A DNA stretch of 64,000 nucleotides. Source: Ampelomyces quisqualis (Eukaryota > Ascomycota > Dothideomycetes > Pleosporales > Phaeosphaeriaceae). The DNA is taken from the NCBI GenBank assembly GCA_018398575.1, contig JAGTXZ010000005.1, positions 930,001 through 994,000 of the forward strand, written 5' to 3'. Made by a program: the position numbers and the translations under genes. Below the pieces are notes generated by a model. It was given only the letters and a program-made list of their open reading frames with translations, had not been told where the DNA came from and did not search any database. Shown in pieces: positions 10,440 through 21,112 of this stretch (positions are counted from its first letter, which is position 1; every line of letters begins with the position of its first letter).

Positions 10440-12112
10440 GTTGTTGAGCTGTAGGTGATGGTCGCTAAGAAGTCTTGTGATACGAAGTTATGATGGTGCA
10501 AGGTCGATGCAAGAAGATGTTCGTTGCTTGGATGCCTTTTCTAGTGTCTCAAGTCTCTCGCTATATACACGGTCGACGTCGAAGTCAGTGTGAGAGATCT
10601 TCTGAACCACTACGTCGCTATACCAACGTCAGCCACGACATTGCGTAACACCCAAACAAGAATTCCACACAAGCCACGAATTTTCCTTGCTGGGCTTTCA
10701 TATGCCCAGCCCAGACTATCTGGGTACCCACACTGTCAAGGTTGGTGTGGCTGAAGTTTCTTAGCCGCATATCCGTGCATACCTAACGTGGCGCTGGCGC
10801 GTCTTCGCTACCGGTAGGCGATGAGGTCATTTCGACCTCGGGAAGACTACCAAAAATAACTCTGGTCAACTTACTGCTGAAGCAGTAGACAACGCGTGTC
10901 AAGCGCCTAGCCGGCAAGGTCCTGCGGGCCATGCCGATAGCCGAAACTTTCGAACTGTTGTCATGAAGGCTGGGCAGTCTGGAGTCTCTGGAACATGCAT
11001 GACGGCACATCGCCCAGCGCGTACGACACAGCGAATCGAATCTGCTCCAAATCAACGGCACGAAGCTATTCAGATAGCCAACTCGAAACCAAGTCGAAGC
11101 CTGCCTGTTGATCGCGACGTGCAGTGACGATGTTAATGAATGTTCTAGAGGTGGAAGAGTCTACGAGGCAAGGAACACAACTTGGTTTCCACAAGAGTAA
11201 GTAACAGGTCACAGGTTTATTTAACAATTGATGATCGCCAAGTCCCACGATGTCAATCACGAGATCATGGATTCATGGCCACCTTGAATCTTCGCTGTAA
11301 AAAAAAACCATCCGTTATCGTTGACGGTGTGCCCAGATGCATACACAGCACGTGTAGCCATTGCTGTCACCGGTTTTGGTCATTTGAACTGTGGCTTGAC
11401 AATGAAAAATTCAAGGCAGACATCCTGCAGTGTCGGACCGATCAAGAAGCTTCGGTCGTATTTCTCGAGTCCAGCTGCGCGTTTCGGGAAAGGTGCGTAA
11501 CCTGTGTAAGTGCAGCACTGCCCAGTAAACGCATCATTTTCCATGGCCAGGAGTCCAGGACTCGTCCCCAAAATATTGGCACCGAAAGTACTCCGTGAAC
11601 GTAGGAAATACCGTCAACACCAGGCCTAGCCTCAATTCGTGGTTGTAAAATTCCACCGCAGGCTACATGTCTGGCATAGTCTATCTACCTTCAAACTGTG
11701 GTTCAGTATCGTAAAAGAGACGGTAGCACACCACGGCGCATCAAGGTGTTTTTAGCAGAAAGTTAAAACTTCTGCTCGCTAGATGACCTCAGATGCACAG
11801 TCGAGCGATGACCAATTACTGCTGGGGCTGGTGTCATCTCACAATCTATGGGATCATGGAGAAAAATGTAGGATGGTGTTCTCAACTTTTAGCAGCATCA
11901 AGTATAAAGACTTAGATTGGGTCACCGCATTTCATTTAGTAATGGTCTCATAGATTGAATTCAAGGTATTGGTGATACTCGACACACTTTGTCATTTAAT
12001 TACACCCTCTGCGTGTCAGGCTCTCTAGCCACTACCTCAACAGCATCTCATTCTCTTCCAAGCGCGGCACGTTCATCTCCTCTCCTCGACCATTCCTCTT
12101 CCATCCACCAAT
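10440..12112. other. Intergenic, 1.7 kb, no supported gene
   Basis: Contains the promoter region of the MARVEL-like gene (to about 10600). Frames of 60-140 codons on both strands at 10783-11600 do not start with ATG or show no domain. 11600-12112 is relatively AT-rich and empty. Confidence 0.45.
10561..10568 (-). promoter_or_regulatory. TATA-like element upstream of the MARVEL-like gene
   Basis: On the minus strand this reads GTATATAG, about 125 bases before the ATG at 10439. It supports that ATG as the intended start. Confidence 0.35.
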
Positions 12113-12952
12113 CTACAGCACCATAGCACAAATCGTCTCCTCCATCCAGTGCTCGCGAAACTTGTCCATGAACTCCAGTCGTTCCTGACCCAAGTTCCTA
12201 CCCTTCTTCGTCTTCATGAGCTCGACATACTTCCGAAACGTCTCGTAGCGCAACTCCACACCATTCTGCCCAGCGCCATGGCGCTGCTCCTTGTCAAGAC
12301 CTCCTTGGGCAAAGCACCGACCGATACCAACAGCGCCGAGTCGATCGAGCCGCACGGCATCCTGCACGATGCGCAGAGCAGGATAGTTGTTACAATCAGC
12401 CTTGATTTGGTCCGGAAGCTCGAGCTCGCAGGCCAACGGGACACGCACAGCGACGAAGGCGGCGCCAGAGTACACGAGCGGATCGCGGCAGCCATTAGCC
12501 TTGAGGAAGTCGCGTATGATGTCCTCTTGATCACGCTCGTCGTGCTTATCGCGGACGTGGTGTTGGGGCTTGCCGATTTCGTGCACCAAACATGCAATGT
12601 ACATGACGACGGGGTTGACGTCGAGGACCCAGTGGTCGTCCTTGTGCTCCTGGTGGATTTTGTACGCGAGCATGACAGCGCGCTGGAGGTGTAGGTAGTT
12701 GTGAGAAGCATCGAAGGTTGGGCTGGCAGTGTAGGCCATCACGGCCTGGTTGACACCCTTGAACATGTCTCGATGCTGGGAGGGGATTCCGAGTCTCTCT
12801 GGGTCCAGGAGCGGGTACAGACGGGCGTCCGATCCGTTGGTCTGGAGGGTGAGGTTGGACGAAGTCGGCGTCCCGACTGACGAGAATGTGCTTCGAGATT
12901 GGAGCGTGAAGAGGTTGGAGAGACGGCGAGGGATGCAGCTGAATGGCGCCAT
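12113..12952 (-). CDS. HD-domain phosphohydrolase-like protein
   Basis: Single exon, 279 residues, ATG at 12952. Residues about 80-230 follow the YpgQ-type HD phosphohydrolase pattern: SHNYLHLQRAVMLAYKI supplies the first His, VMYIACLVHEIGKPQ is the second motif, and YPALRIVQDAVRLDRLGAVGIGRCF supplies the last Asp. The defining HD doublet is HE here, which could still bind metal but is unusual. The C-terminus is a basic helical tail (ELMKTKKGRNLGQERLEFM) shared with the protein at 7373-8759. The N-terminus is Ser/Thr-rich and could be a mitochondrial presequence (MAPFSCIPRRLSNLF), but this is weak. Family members hydrolyse nucleotides; the substrate here is unknown. Confidence 0.8.
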   Translation of the reverse strand: MAPFSCIPRRLSNLFTLQSRSTFSSVGTPTSSNLTLQTNGSDARLYPLLDPERLGIPSQHRDMFKGVNQAVMAYTASPTFDASHNYLHLQRAVMLAYKIHQEHKDDHWVLDVNPVVMYIACLVHEIGKPQHHVRDKHDERDQEDIIRDFLKANGCRDPLVYSGAAFVAVRVPLACELELPDQIKADCNNYPALRIVQDAVRLDRLGAVGIGRCFAQGGLDKEQRHGAGQNGVELRYETFRKYVELMKTKKGRNLGQERLEFMDKFREHWMEETICAMVL

Positions 12953-13742
12953 TTTGTTGTTTGATCGACGGGAATTGATGGGTATGTAATGAAGAGTTTG
13001 GAATGGTGGTGATTTCCGTGGAGTGGAGCGGCACTGGGAGGCTCTGGGGCAGTTATTTCTGAAAGCACCAAATGGTTGGGTTGGAGAGTACAGGAAGGGT
13101 AGAAGTGCTCAGATTTGCGTTTGGGCTGTTGTCAATGTGGTCGGAAGAATATGAATCACGTTCGAGGTAGGGGTTTTATACAGTGAGTTCACTTCACCTC
13201 TTCATGAACAGCCGGGGGCGATGAAAGGGTTTGATCACTGACCTCATCGTTCACCCCCGTAGCATTGTGAAACTCGGACATTGGCGCACTGGTGGGAGCA
13301 ACACGTATTCGGACGTATTGAAGCTGAGCATGATCTTGACTTCCTCGACTTCGAGTACCCAGCAAAGAAACTCGGAGCGTAGAGGATGCAGGGTTTGGGT
13401 GCTGCCTCGACTACTTTGGTCGGCGATATATCGGGGATAAATCATGTGACCATTAATACTCGAAACAATGCCATTGTGCCGGGTCTGAGTGCTGTATTCA
13501 ATAGACACGTGTTTGGGAAGAAGATAGAAAACATTAGAGAACGGTACGGAGTATCCAGACGGTAATGAAAACAGCGCTCCATCCAGTCCACACAGACCCA
13601 TCCTCACCGCCTGACGCCCGAGCCGACTCCGGGCTTGAGCTCATCACGTGACTCTACTAGCGCGCCAAGCCGTCGAGTTGTTTATAACCTCGCTCGCACT
13701 CATCTTTTACACTTCATACTTACCTTCTTGCGATCACCCAGC
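12953..13742. other. Intergenic, no gene seen
   Basis: Promoter side of the HD-like gene. Contains one TACGGAGTA word at 13545-13553. Frames of 70-118 codons are unsupported. Confidence 0.45.
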
Positions 13743-14023
13743 TCAAAGATTGGGTTGATCATCTGAGATCTGCTGCATTGCACAGCGCGGACAGGTCTTG
13801 GATTGAATCTCCTTCGGGGGCTTCAGCGGGGCAATTTTTGCTGGTCTACCCTGCCCTGTGTAAAGGCTGTGTTTTTTCATTGATTTTGTTCGCGCACGCG
13901 GATGGATCGAGGAAGAAGTTGACACGGGCGGTTGATTGCGTCTGCTGTTGCAGTTGAAGGTGCCTGCGACTGGACCTGCTGCTGAACTTGTCGCTGGGTA
14001 TTTCTGACACGTCGTGGTGGCAT
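13743..14023 (-). CDS. Possible small basic protein (doubtful)
   Basis: An ATG at 14023 opens MPPRRVRNTQRQVQQQVQ, a basic Gln-rich start. If a 59-base intron (GTGTCA..ACACAG) is removed, the reading continues in phase as LYTGQGRPAKIAPLKPPKE and ends with CPRCAMQQISDDQPNL, giving a protein of about 73 residues. The donor GTGTCA is weak, no family is recognised and neither part has independent support. A strong GTAAGT donor a little further on (near 13721) suggests the true gene model could differ. Confidence 0.25.
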
Positions 14024-14184
14024 TTTTGGCGTATTGGTGTTGTGTGCGCCGCTTGACACGCCCCCCAGGCCTTGCAAGGCGTCGGGTCGAAATCTTGTGC
14101 TAGGGAACTTTGGCGTTCCGTGGAGTGCCCTCTGCCATTACTTGTAGCCATGCTCAAGCACTAGCATGTCCAACTCTCTCTCCC

Positions 14185-14775
14185 TCATCCTCCTTCAGGC
14201 TTGTGAACAGGTCCCTTCTCCATTGCAACACCACCCTCCCCACCCATCACCCCCATCACCCCCTCCACCCCCTCATCCTCGCCTTCCTCCTCCTCGCCCT
14301 CGTCCCCATCCTCCCCAAGCTTCCGATACTTTCTCCGCTTCTTCTTGTCTGCACTCCTCTTCTTCGCACTTTTCTCCCTCTGCTTGACCTTTGTGCGCGC
14401 CCCCTCGCCCAACTCCTCCTCCTCAATCTTCTCCTGCAAGATCTTCCGCGCCATCTTGCGGTTGATGGTACGCGACCGCGTGTCTTGGTACTTGACTACG
14501 ATGCCCGTGGGAATGTGCTTGAGCTGTACGGCAGAGGAGGTCTTGTTGATCTTCTGCCCACCGGGCCCGCTGCCGTGCAGGAATTTCTCGATGATTTCGG
14601 AATCGAGAAGCGGCCGGCGGGGTGGGAGGGACTTTTCCGAGACGAGTGCCGAGGGCGTGAATGCGCGGCTTCGGATGGCATTGTGGGTGGAGACGGGTGT
14701 GAGGTGGAGGCGGGAGGAGAGGCGGATCGTTGAGGCTGCTTCAAGGCGGAGGAAGACGCTGCATGGAGATGGCAT
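14185..14775 (-). CDS. Mitochondrial peptide-chain release factor-like protein (RF-1 domain)
   Basis: Single exon, 196 residues from the ATG at 14775. Residues 1-45 (MPSPCSVFLRLEAAS, then Arg/Ser-rich sequence) look like a mitochondrial presequence. An RF-1 domain follows with the catalytic GGQ in GSGPGGQKINKTSSAV. The remainder, HIPTGIVVKYQDTRSR..NRKMARKIL, matches the short codon-independent class (ICT1/C12orf65-like; yeast YLR281C type) that rescues stalled mitoribosomes. No codon-recognition domain is present, as expected for this class. A basic tail of Lys/Arg follows and then, unusually, an acidic and Gly/Val/Met-rich low-complexity end from about residue 158, encoded by a repetitive CCCATCACC-like stretch. 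Confidence 0.88.
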   Translation of the reverse strand: MPSPCSVFLRLEAASTIRLSSRLHLTPVSTHNAIRSRAFTPSALVSEKSLPPRRPLLDSEIIEKFLHGSGPGGQKINKTSSAVQLKHIPTGIVVKYQDTRSRTINRKMARKILQEKIEEEELGEGARTKVKQREKSAKKRSADKKKRRKYRKLGEDGDEGEEEEGEDEGVEGVMGVMGGEGGVAMEKGPVHKPEGG

Positions 14776-15056
14776 AGCATTGACGCAGAGAATTGCGTGA
14801 CCGCGTCGTGGTTCTATTCGAGGTGTATATGATTCGTTCCAGAATCGACGGGACAAGTGACGTGCATCGCACACTCGGCGGAGTCGCGGAACCAGCCCGG
14901 TGCCTCAAAGATCCCTGCTCGCCATTTTCCCTAAATTGTGCATGACGCTACTGAGTACTGACAGCCGTCAACGGTCAACTCCTTGAACTTACGCACTTAC
15001 ATACTTGTAACCCATAGCGGTCGCATAACACTGCACACCACCCGAATTGAGCCTTC

Positions 15057-15574
15057 ATGCCCGATTCCACGTCCATCGCAACACTCTTCCTGCTAGCCTG
15101 CGCATCCGCCCTTCTCCTCGCCGCCATGCTCTACCCATCCACTCTGCTCCGCTGGTTCCAGCGCAAGCGCTACCAATACGAAGTCACCTTCTCACTGTAC
15201 ATGTTGACGTCGACCGAGAAATTCATATTCAGTGCGTCCCCCCCCCACCATCAACCCTAGCACCGCACGCAGTACCAGCGTCGCAACACAATCAGGGGGT
15301 TCGAAAGGACTAACCAAACTGTTACTCTCTTCAAGACTCGGTGCTCTTCCTCCTCCTCTCGCTCCTCATCGTCGCCGCGTCCCTGTATCTACCGGATCAC
15401 CTCACCTTCATCGCGAACCGCTTGTTTTACTACTTCTCGGGCAACGAGGAGACGCTAGCGACAAGCGCGCAAAAGGCAGGCCAGCAGCTCGTCGAGCCAA
15501 GTCTTGCCTTGACACACCAACATGGAGTCGGTCGAGGGCTGGCGGCGCCAGCACGGGGGATCAGGGAGCCATAG
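15057..15574 (+). CDS. Serine palmitoyltransferase small subunit (ssSPT-like)
   Basis: Two exons, 15057-15231 and 15336-15574, 137 residues. The joined sequence has a first hydrophobic helix (FLLACASALLLAAMLYP), then RKRYQYEVTFSLYMLTSTEKFIFNSVLFLL and a second helix ending YLPDHLTFIANRLFYY. The Tyr-rich segment, the YML(T/E)..E(K/R)..FNS motif and the following helix correspond to the small activating subunit of serine palmitoyltransferase (ssSPTa/b, Tsc3-related), an ER protein of sphingolipid synthesis. The Asn of FNS is created across the splice junction (A+AC), supporting the intron GTGCGT..CTAACC..CAAG. A polar tail of about 40 residues follows the domain. Identification is by recalled family pattern. 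Confidence 0.78.
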
Positions 15575-16550
15575 AAATCTTCGCGCCGCGCCGCTTCGCT
15601 GCGGATATACCTTGCTCATCTCACGTTGGTCCCGGCCTCTGAGCGGTGCGGAGCGCAGCTGCTAGTGGGTTGCCTCACGCACTTGTTTGAGCGGAACATG
15701 TCCTTTGCTACCGCGTTGCTTCGATGCCATGCACGTCTCGGATCAATTGACTTCTGCGGGGCGTGCTCTGGTAATGACATGGAGCGCTTCGTTTACGCAT
15801 GGGATGGCGTTGGCAATGTCGGGGCGCAATCTGGCCCTGTAACAGGATACTCTGGGTTGAAAGTGTACATGAACATCATGCCCAATGTCAATATTGCTTC
15901 TACCGTGCTTTGGCCTTGAGGTGTCACAACGAGGGCGCTCTGCGGGATACGAAATCTCGCGTGAGCGTGGGTTTCACGCAACACATTTGGCCTGAGCATG
16001 CATGTTGTCGAGCGCATGTCCAATAACGACGTCATGTGAAGACGGCCCAGTAAAGGCGGCCCTGAAGACTGGCACACATGAATGGCAAGGCCTCGAAATT
16101 GATGCTGGTGGCTGAGCGTGCACCGGGCTGGATGGCCCCGGATAAGCGGCGCAGTAGAATGCCAACGGAAGCACGGAAGAAGCCTTCTCGAAGGTTGTTC
16201 CCTGTTGATGATATATACATTGGTGGCAAACATGAACCCGGAAGGTCAGCTATATATGTACTACCCAGCGGCCCAGACGTAAAATGGTCCAAAACGACGT
16301 CCCTGACGAAGATGACATTCCTGACAAGCTATGTATCATGGTCAAAGAGATCATCAAAATATGACAACCGGTAAGGCCTTGTACACACCAGCAGCAATAA
16401 GCGATCAATTACCTAGCGTTGATGTGTGAAAACTCGGTAGGATTTTTGCTGAATTCTTTGGCCTGGTGGATCAACTGGTAGAAATTCGTGGTCCCTTCCA
16501 TTGTATGCGTGGTAAGCATACGTCGCTGCCTATATGGGGCTGCGAGACGC
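15575..16550. other. Intergenic, 1 kb, no gene seen
   Basis: Short frames on both strands, none with ATG plus a recognisable domain. Confidence 0.45.
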
Positions 16551-17159
16551 CTAGAGGCCAAACAGTACGCGAACTGCGTTCGCTAGAGCTGAAGTCGTAT
16601 AATCTTTCACAAGAACGAGCGCTGGGAACTCCGGCATGGCGTCCGCGTACGCCTGTCCCGCCGAATCGCTGCTGACTAGAAAGAGAATGGCCGGGATGTC
16701 TGCAATCGATTCTGTCTCAGCAATGTTCCGCCAGACATCTCGGGCGAATTTGACCTGCTGTCCAAAGGCTCGAGCATTATTGCTTAAGATATTGTCGCTG
16801 ACACAAACAACAAGTACCACCGCTCCGCTTGATGGAAGGAAGTCCCTATGAAGCTCAGTCAAGCCTCGATCTAGTCGAAAGGGCACATGTCGAACGTGCC
16901 GCGGTAGTGCACGACCGAGGGGTTCGAAGGGGTCCATGTTTTTTGCCAACGTGGTCGATGGTGAATGTGGCACGAATGGCGTGAAGAGAGTGATGACTTC
17001 AGCTTCGTTGAGTCTTCGGAGGCGGTTGAGACTGCTATCTGGACACCGTAGAAGCTTCGCATCACCAGCTGAAGATGTGGGTTGGAGTGACGTTGAAGTC
17101 ACTTTGCACCGTGTCGACTTCGAAGTCTTGGAGGACGTTCTGCTTTTAAGTTCGCCCAT
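16551..17159 (-). CDS. Hypothetical protein, unrecognised
   Basis: Open single-exon frame of 202 residues with an ATG at 17159. The first 45 residues are Ser/Thr/Lys-rich and probably disordered. From about residue 70 the composition becomes that of a compact alpha/beta protein: hydrophobic strands VVLVVCVSDNIL, IPAILFLVSSD and FPALVLVKDY alternate with helices (ARAFGQQVKFARDVWRNIAE). This strand-helix pattern is loosely thioredoxin- or Rossmann-like but no catalytic motif is seen. No close neighbour suggests a role. The frame overlaps no better candidate, and its composition is protein-like to the end. Confidence 0.55.
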   Translation of the reverse strand: MGELKSRTSSKTSKSTRCKVTSTSLQPTSSAGDAKLLRCPDSSLNRLRRLNEAEVITLFTPFVPHSPSTTLAKNMDPFEPLGRALPRHVRHVPFRLDRGLTELHRDFLPSSGAVVLVVCVSDNILSNNARAFGQQVKFARDVWRNIAETESIADIPAILFLVSSDSAGQAYADAMPEFPALVLVKDYTTSALANAVRVLFGL

Positions 17160-18605
17160 GTCGATGAAGGACCTGCTCTGGCCTAAATTTGCATAGACCG
17201 CAGGAAGCTCTCGGTAGTTTCCACGCTGATAGGCTTATGGCAAGTGAAATACCGCAGTAGAGATGGTAGCAAGGAGGCCAGAGCTTTGACCAGAAAAAAT
17301 CCTGGCTGAAGCTCCCTTTATGATACTTGGGTGCTGAACTCAATATCAAGCCCGCTCCACTCTGGTGTGACAATAGCGAGGCAGTGTTACTTCGGTATGA
17401 TATTGGCACTGACCAGCCCAGGAACATACGTGGACAGAGTATCTACAGCAGGCACAAGTCAAGTATCGCGGACATAAGCAGGAAGGTGACAACAACGATC
17501 TCTTCTCGATCGGCACTGACCGTCGTTGCAGCCGTTTGGCGGACCGTTAGTAGGTAATGCATGTTTGGGATCGCGACGTGGACTGTGAACCCTGCTTATG
17601 GGGCCTCGACACTCGGACACTTTGGGGCCCTTAAACGTTGATTGCGAGGATAATCCTAGACGTACGTGTCCATACGATTTAAGGCTAACGCTCAGGTGAT
17701 ACAGCTGATAGGACGGGCAAGAGAAAATAGGACACAACCTTGAACGCGCATGTGTCGCGTGCAGATAAGTAAAGGCTGCATTCGTGGAAAGGCCCCGAGT
17801 GGACGCTATTGCTGGAACTTTGAGATGTTCCGCACACACGAAAGGATTGTTGCATGTTACACAGACCAGAATGGTCTTGTCGGATGCACAAGCTTGTAGG
17901 TTTGGGCAGCAACAAATGACCATGCTCGAAATGTGGAGTGTCACACGAGGACATGGGCGGCTACAAGGAAACGTCTCCATCCGTGGGCTGTGAACGAGAT
18001 GGAGCCTAGAAAAGCATTCGAGGCGGAAGAGTCCAGCGAGTCGTATGTCTGCTGGCCGAAATCCTGGCCAATGCGCCAGCAAGCGGGAATGGGAGTCGAT
18101 GCGGACAGCCGCCGTAGATACACGGCCGGTGATGCTGCACATGGCGCGGGAGTCAGTACTGTTTGAGCGGGCTCTGCAGTATTGGTGTGTAACGCAAGAG
18201 CCATGCCGCGGCGGCAGGCGAGGGGCGGGACGCATGTCCATGGTCCAGTGACCGGGAAACTTATGCGGGTTGCGCTGCAAGATTGACTGCCCAACTGTCG
18301 CCTGGCTCGCTGGTGGTTAGGTAGCATGTGCGGTCGATAGTGAAGGAAGACCATCCTGACCAGATCAAGACGCAACACAGAACGTGGGTGATAGATGGGA
18401 TGCGGTGCATCTTCGCTTACTTAGCGCCCCCCAGCAGGGAAAGGCGTCGCGCCGCCATCGAGGTGCTGCATGTGCGAGTAATCAACCACACCGACGACAC
18501 ATTCACTGCTGACCGCCGGCCCGACTGCATGCATGGGGCAATGAGAGCGTGATGCCTTCTATTGTCGGTATGATGTGTCCACCGCCCTTCACGCCAGCAT
18601 AACTG
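17160..18605. other. Intergenic, 1.4 kb, no supported gene
   Basis: Long overlapping frames exist on both strands (one of 273 codons at 17459-18280, minus) but they are rich in Arg, Cys, His and Ser with no domain and look like chance openings. Confidence 0.45.
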
Positions 18606-21032
18606 ATGCACCCAGTCCATGAGCGGCCTGCGCTGCACGACGCGCTAGAGGCATTGCATAAGGGTGAGTACAGTATCGGATGTAGCCATGTCCACTTGTC
18701 CAGTGCTGAACGTGGGGTGCAGCATCAAGGACACCCGCAAAGCAGCGCACAGTCAAGCTTTCTGCCGTGGTTGATGTCGTCTGCCGGCATGCCTTCCCCG
18801 ACGGACTCGAGGGAGACGCTCTTCGAGCCATCGCACAGCTTGCTGCTGTGAAGACACATCTCGACCAAACAACTGTTACAACGTTGATCAAGAACCTCTA
18901 CCCCGCCCAGCGAGTACCCGTCGACGTTGTGGTTACCATTGTTGGTGCACTGGGCCAGGGCAAGGGCAAACCGTCACCCGGCACTCAAGATGGCCTTGTC
19001 AAGTGGCTCGCGACCGTTCACGACATCACCGAGGACGCCAACGTGCTATCTCGCCTGTACGGTGTTTTGTTCAGTATGCTGGACATGATCAGTATCAGGT
19101 ACGCAAGGGCCACATCCGTCCGTCTAACCAGCACATACTGACGCCCACAGAACCTCTCTTTGTCATCTACTGTCAGTGATAACCCGCAGAAAGCATGTGA
19201 AGCCGTTCCGGATCCAGCAGATGTATGTTCCAACAGGAATATCTGAAAATGCATGCATACTGACATGATCGCAGCCTCGAACTGTCCCGTGGTCTTGGTA
19301 ACGAGCCTGCGCTTCAAGGACTTCTCCGCGTTTTCAAGGATTACTACCCCGATATCATCCTGGGAAGTACATCCATCAGCCGGAAGTCGTTTGCTCCGGT
19401 GAGTTCCCGTCTGTCGTGCGACTTGAAATGATGCAACTTCACAATGCTTCGCCCACCCCCGCCACTGTTTGTTACACTGTTGAACAACTCGCTAACCTCG
19501 AAAGCAACCTGACGCGGAGTGGCAAACCAGAATTTCCGCAATTCAGGATGCCAGCATAATAACTGACGAGACCCTAAGCGGTCGGCAAAACGGGTTCAAA
19601 GTCTCACGGAAAGGTCCCAGATCGAGTACAGCGTCGGCGATCCCGGACGTTCACACCTACCATGCGACTGAAGCCTCGGAGACTCTCGAGGGCATCGATA
19701 ACGTGGATGACTTTGTAGAAAAGCTTGACCGGATCGAGCCGCCAGGACAGATGATATCGCTACTCACCGACCCGCTGCTGCAGAAATACGTAGAACTAAA
19801 ACCGTCGCCTGTCACACTTACCAGAGTTGATCTATGGCTTGCAACATGTCTCGAGGACCTGTATGAAGCAGAGATAGCAGGGGCTAGCGACGGCCGGTAT
19901 CAAAAAGATGTTTTGGAAGGCCTTCTCAAGCACGCTGAATGTACACGGGTAAGCCTCTTACTGCCTGAGGAGGGAATGGAGCTGATCTTCACAGGGCCTG
20001 CATCCCACAGTTTCCCGGTTCCTGCAGTCTTACCTGCCAATCTGGGACGGGCACAAAGATTGTGATACCATCATGGGACTACTTGCGTATATACCGGTGA
20101 GGCGGTTCCAGGACGAATATGCTCACTTCTTCCAACCCGCTGAGCAAGCCATGGCAAAGGCAGGTCTGATCGCATACGAAAGGATTATCAGGTTCTACGC
20201 TTCTCTTCTCCAGCAACAGGTCTGTGTAGCCACTTCGCAAGCAGATAGAACTACTCCTTTCGACAGCAAGGTGTTTCAAGACATTGTCGCGCATGTCTCG
20301 ACGCTTTCGATGTCACTACTGCTCTCCTTACCAGCGGACCAGGGGCAACCCCTGATCTCCACTATCCTGTCCTTCTACGAACTACTTTCTGTGTGCTCCA
20401 AACCCCACGTGGTGCCGATCATCCTCCCGCCGATGCGTCTGGTCTATCTCCTTATCCAACAAGCCTCTACAACAACGTTCTCGCGCACTTGCGGCATCGT
20501 CAGCGCTTACAAACTAGCCTTCGACACACACCCTAAGCCTGTCAAGGATTACTATCCCCCGCAAGTCACGGACGCACTGAACTGGTGTCTGCGCGATATC
20601 TACCACCTCCTCTGGATCAATCGTGCGCTGATGCCAGTTGAGAACAAAGCCACGGGCTTGCATTGCGATCCCGAGCTTCGAAGCACACTCAATGACTACC
20701 TCCATAGTATCGATCGCGAGTACGTCATTGGTGCTGCATTCGGTTTGCCTCACAATCCATGGCTGGCTTCGCTCGGGGCTTCCGCTTGGCGTGCCATGGA
20801 GGAACGAGAGATCAATAGAGAAGGGTTCGAAAAGAGCAGCATGAGCTATCATCAAGGGCCCGTGAGTCAGCGGAGCTTGGAAGTCCTGAAGAGGAAAGGG
20901 GGTGTGGATGTCAGTTGGGACGGCGCACAAGGATACAAAGTATTTGCTATGAACTGGCTCGGTGATAGGGGGCTAGGTGGGATCAGAGACTTGATGTTTG
21001 CTACTGTGTCTGAGTTGAGAGGAAAAGTTTGA
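18606..21032 (+). CDS. Inner kinetochore protein CENP-I / Mis6
   Basis: Six exons (18606-18663, 18753-19098, 19151-19222, 19275-19398, 19505-19948, 19995-21032) give 693 residues. It is the fungal Mis6/CENP-I subunit of the constitutive centromere-associated network, nuclear and centromeric. Supporting segments are ALHDALEALHKVKLSAVVDVV, TTLIKNLYPAQRVPVDVVV, PFRIQQILELSRGLGNEPALQGLLRVFKDYYPDI and, in the C-terminal half, LLAYIPVRRFQDEY, ERIIRFYASLLQQQ and HHLLWINRALMPVENKA-like sequence. The protein is a string of helices without catalytic motifs, as in the family, and its length is normal. Every exon junction keeps phase; donors include GTGAGT, GTACGC, GTATGT, GTGAGT and GTAAGC. The family is recognised from the helical repeat pattern and conserved blocks. 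Confidence 0.87.
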
Positions 21033-21112
21033 GCGGCGCTCGATCAATCAGGCCGTTCCGGAACGCCTCTGCTTTGTCAAAGATTGCACTGATACTTGCG
21101 TTGCGGTCGTAC

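Noticed and set aside
11182..11598. 138-codon plus frame and an overlapping minus frame with several cysteines (11380-11571)
   Set aside because: The plus frame starts with TTG. The minus frame has no signal peptide and does not match the cysteine pattern of the secreted protein at 773.
17459..18280. 273-codon open frame on the minus strand
   Set aside because: Arg/Cys/His/Ser-rich composition, no domain, no neighbours in frame, and other long frames overlap it on both strands. It looks like a chance opening.
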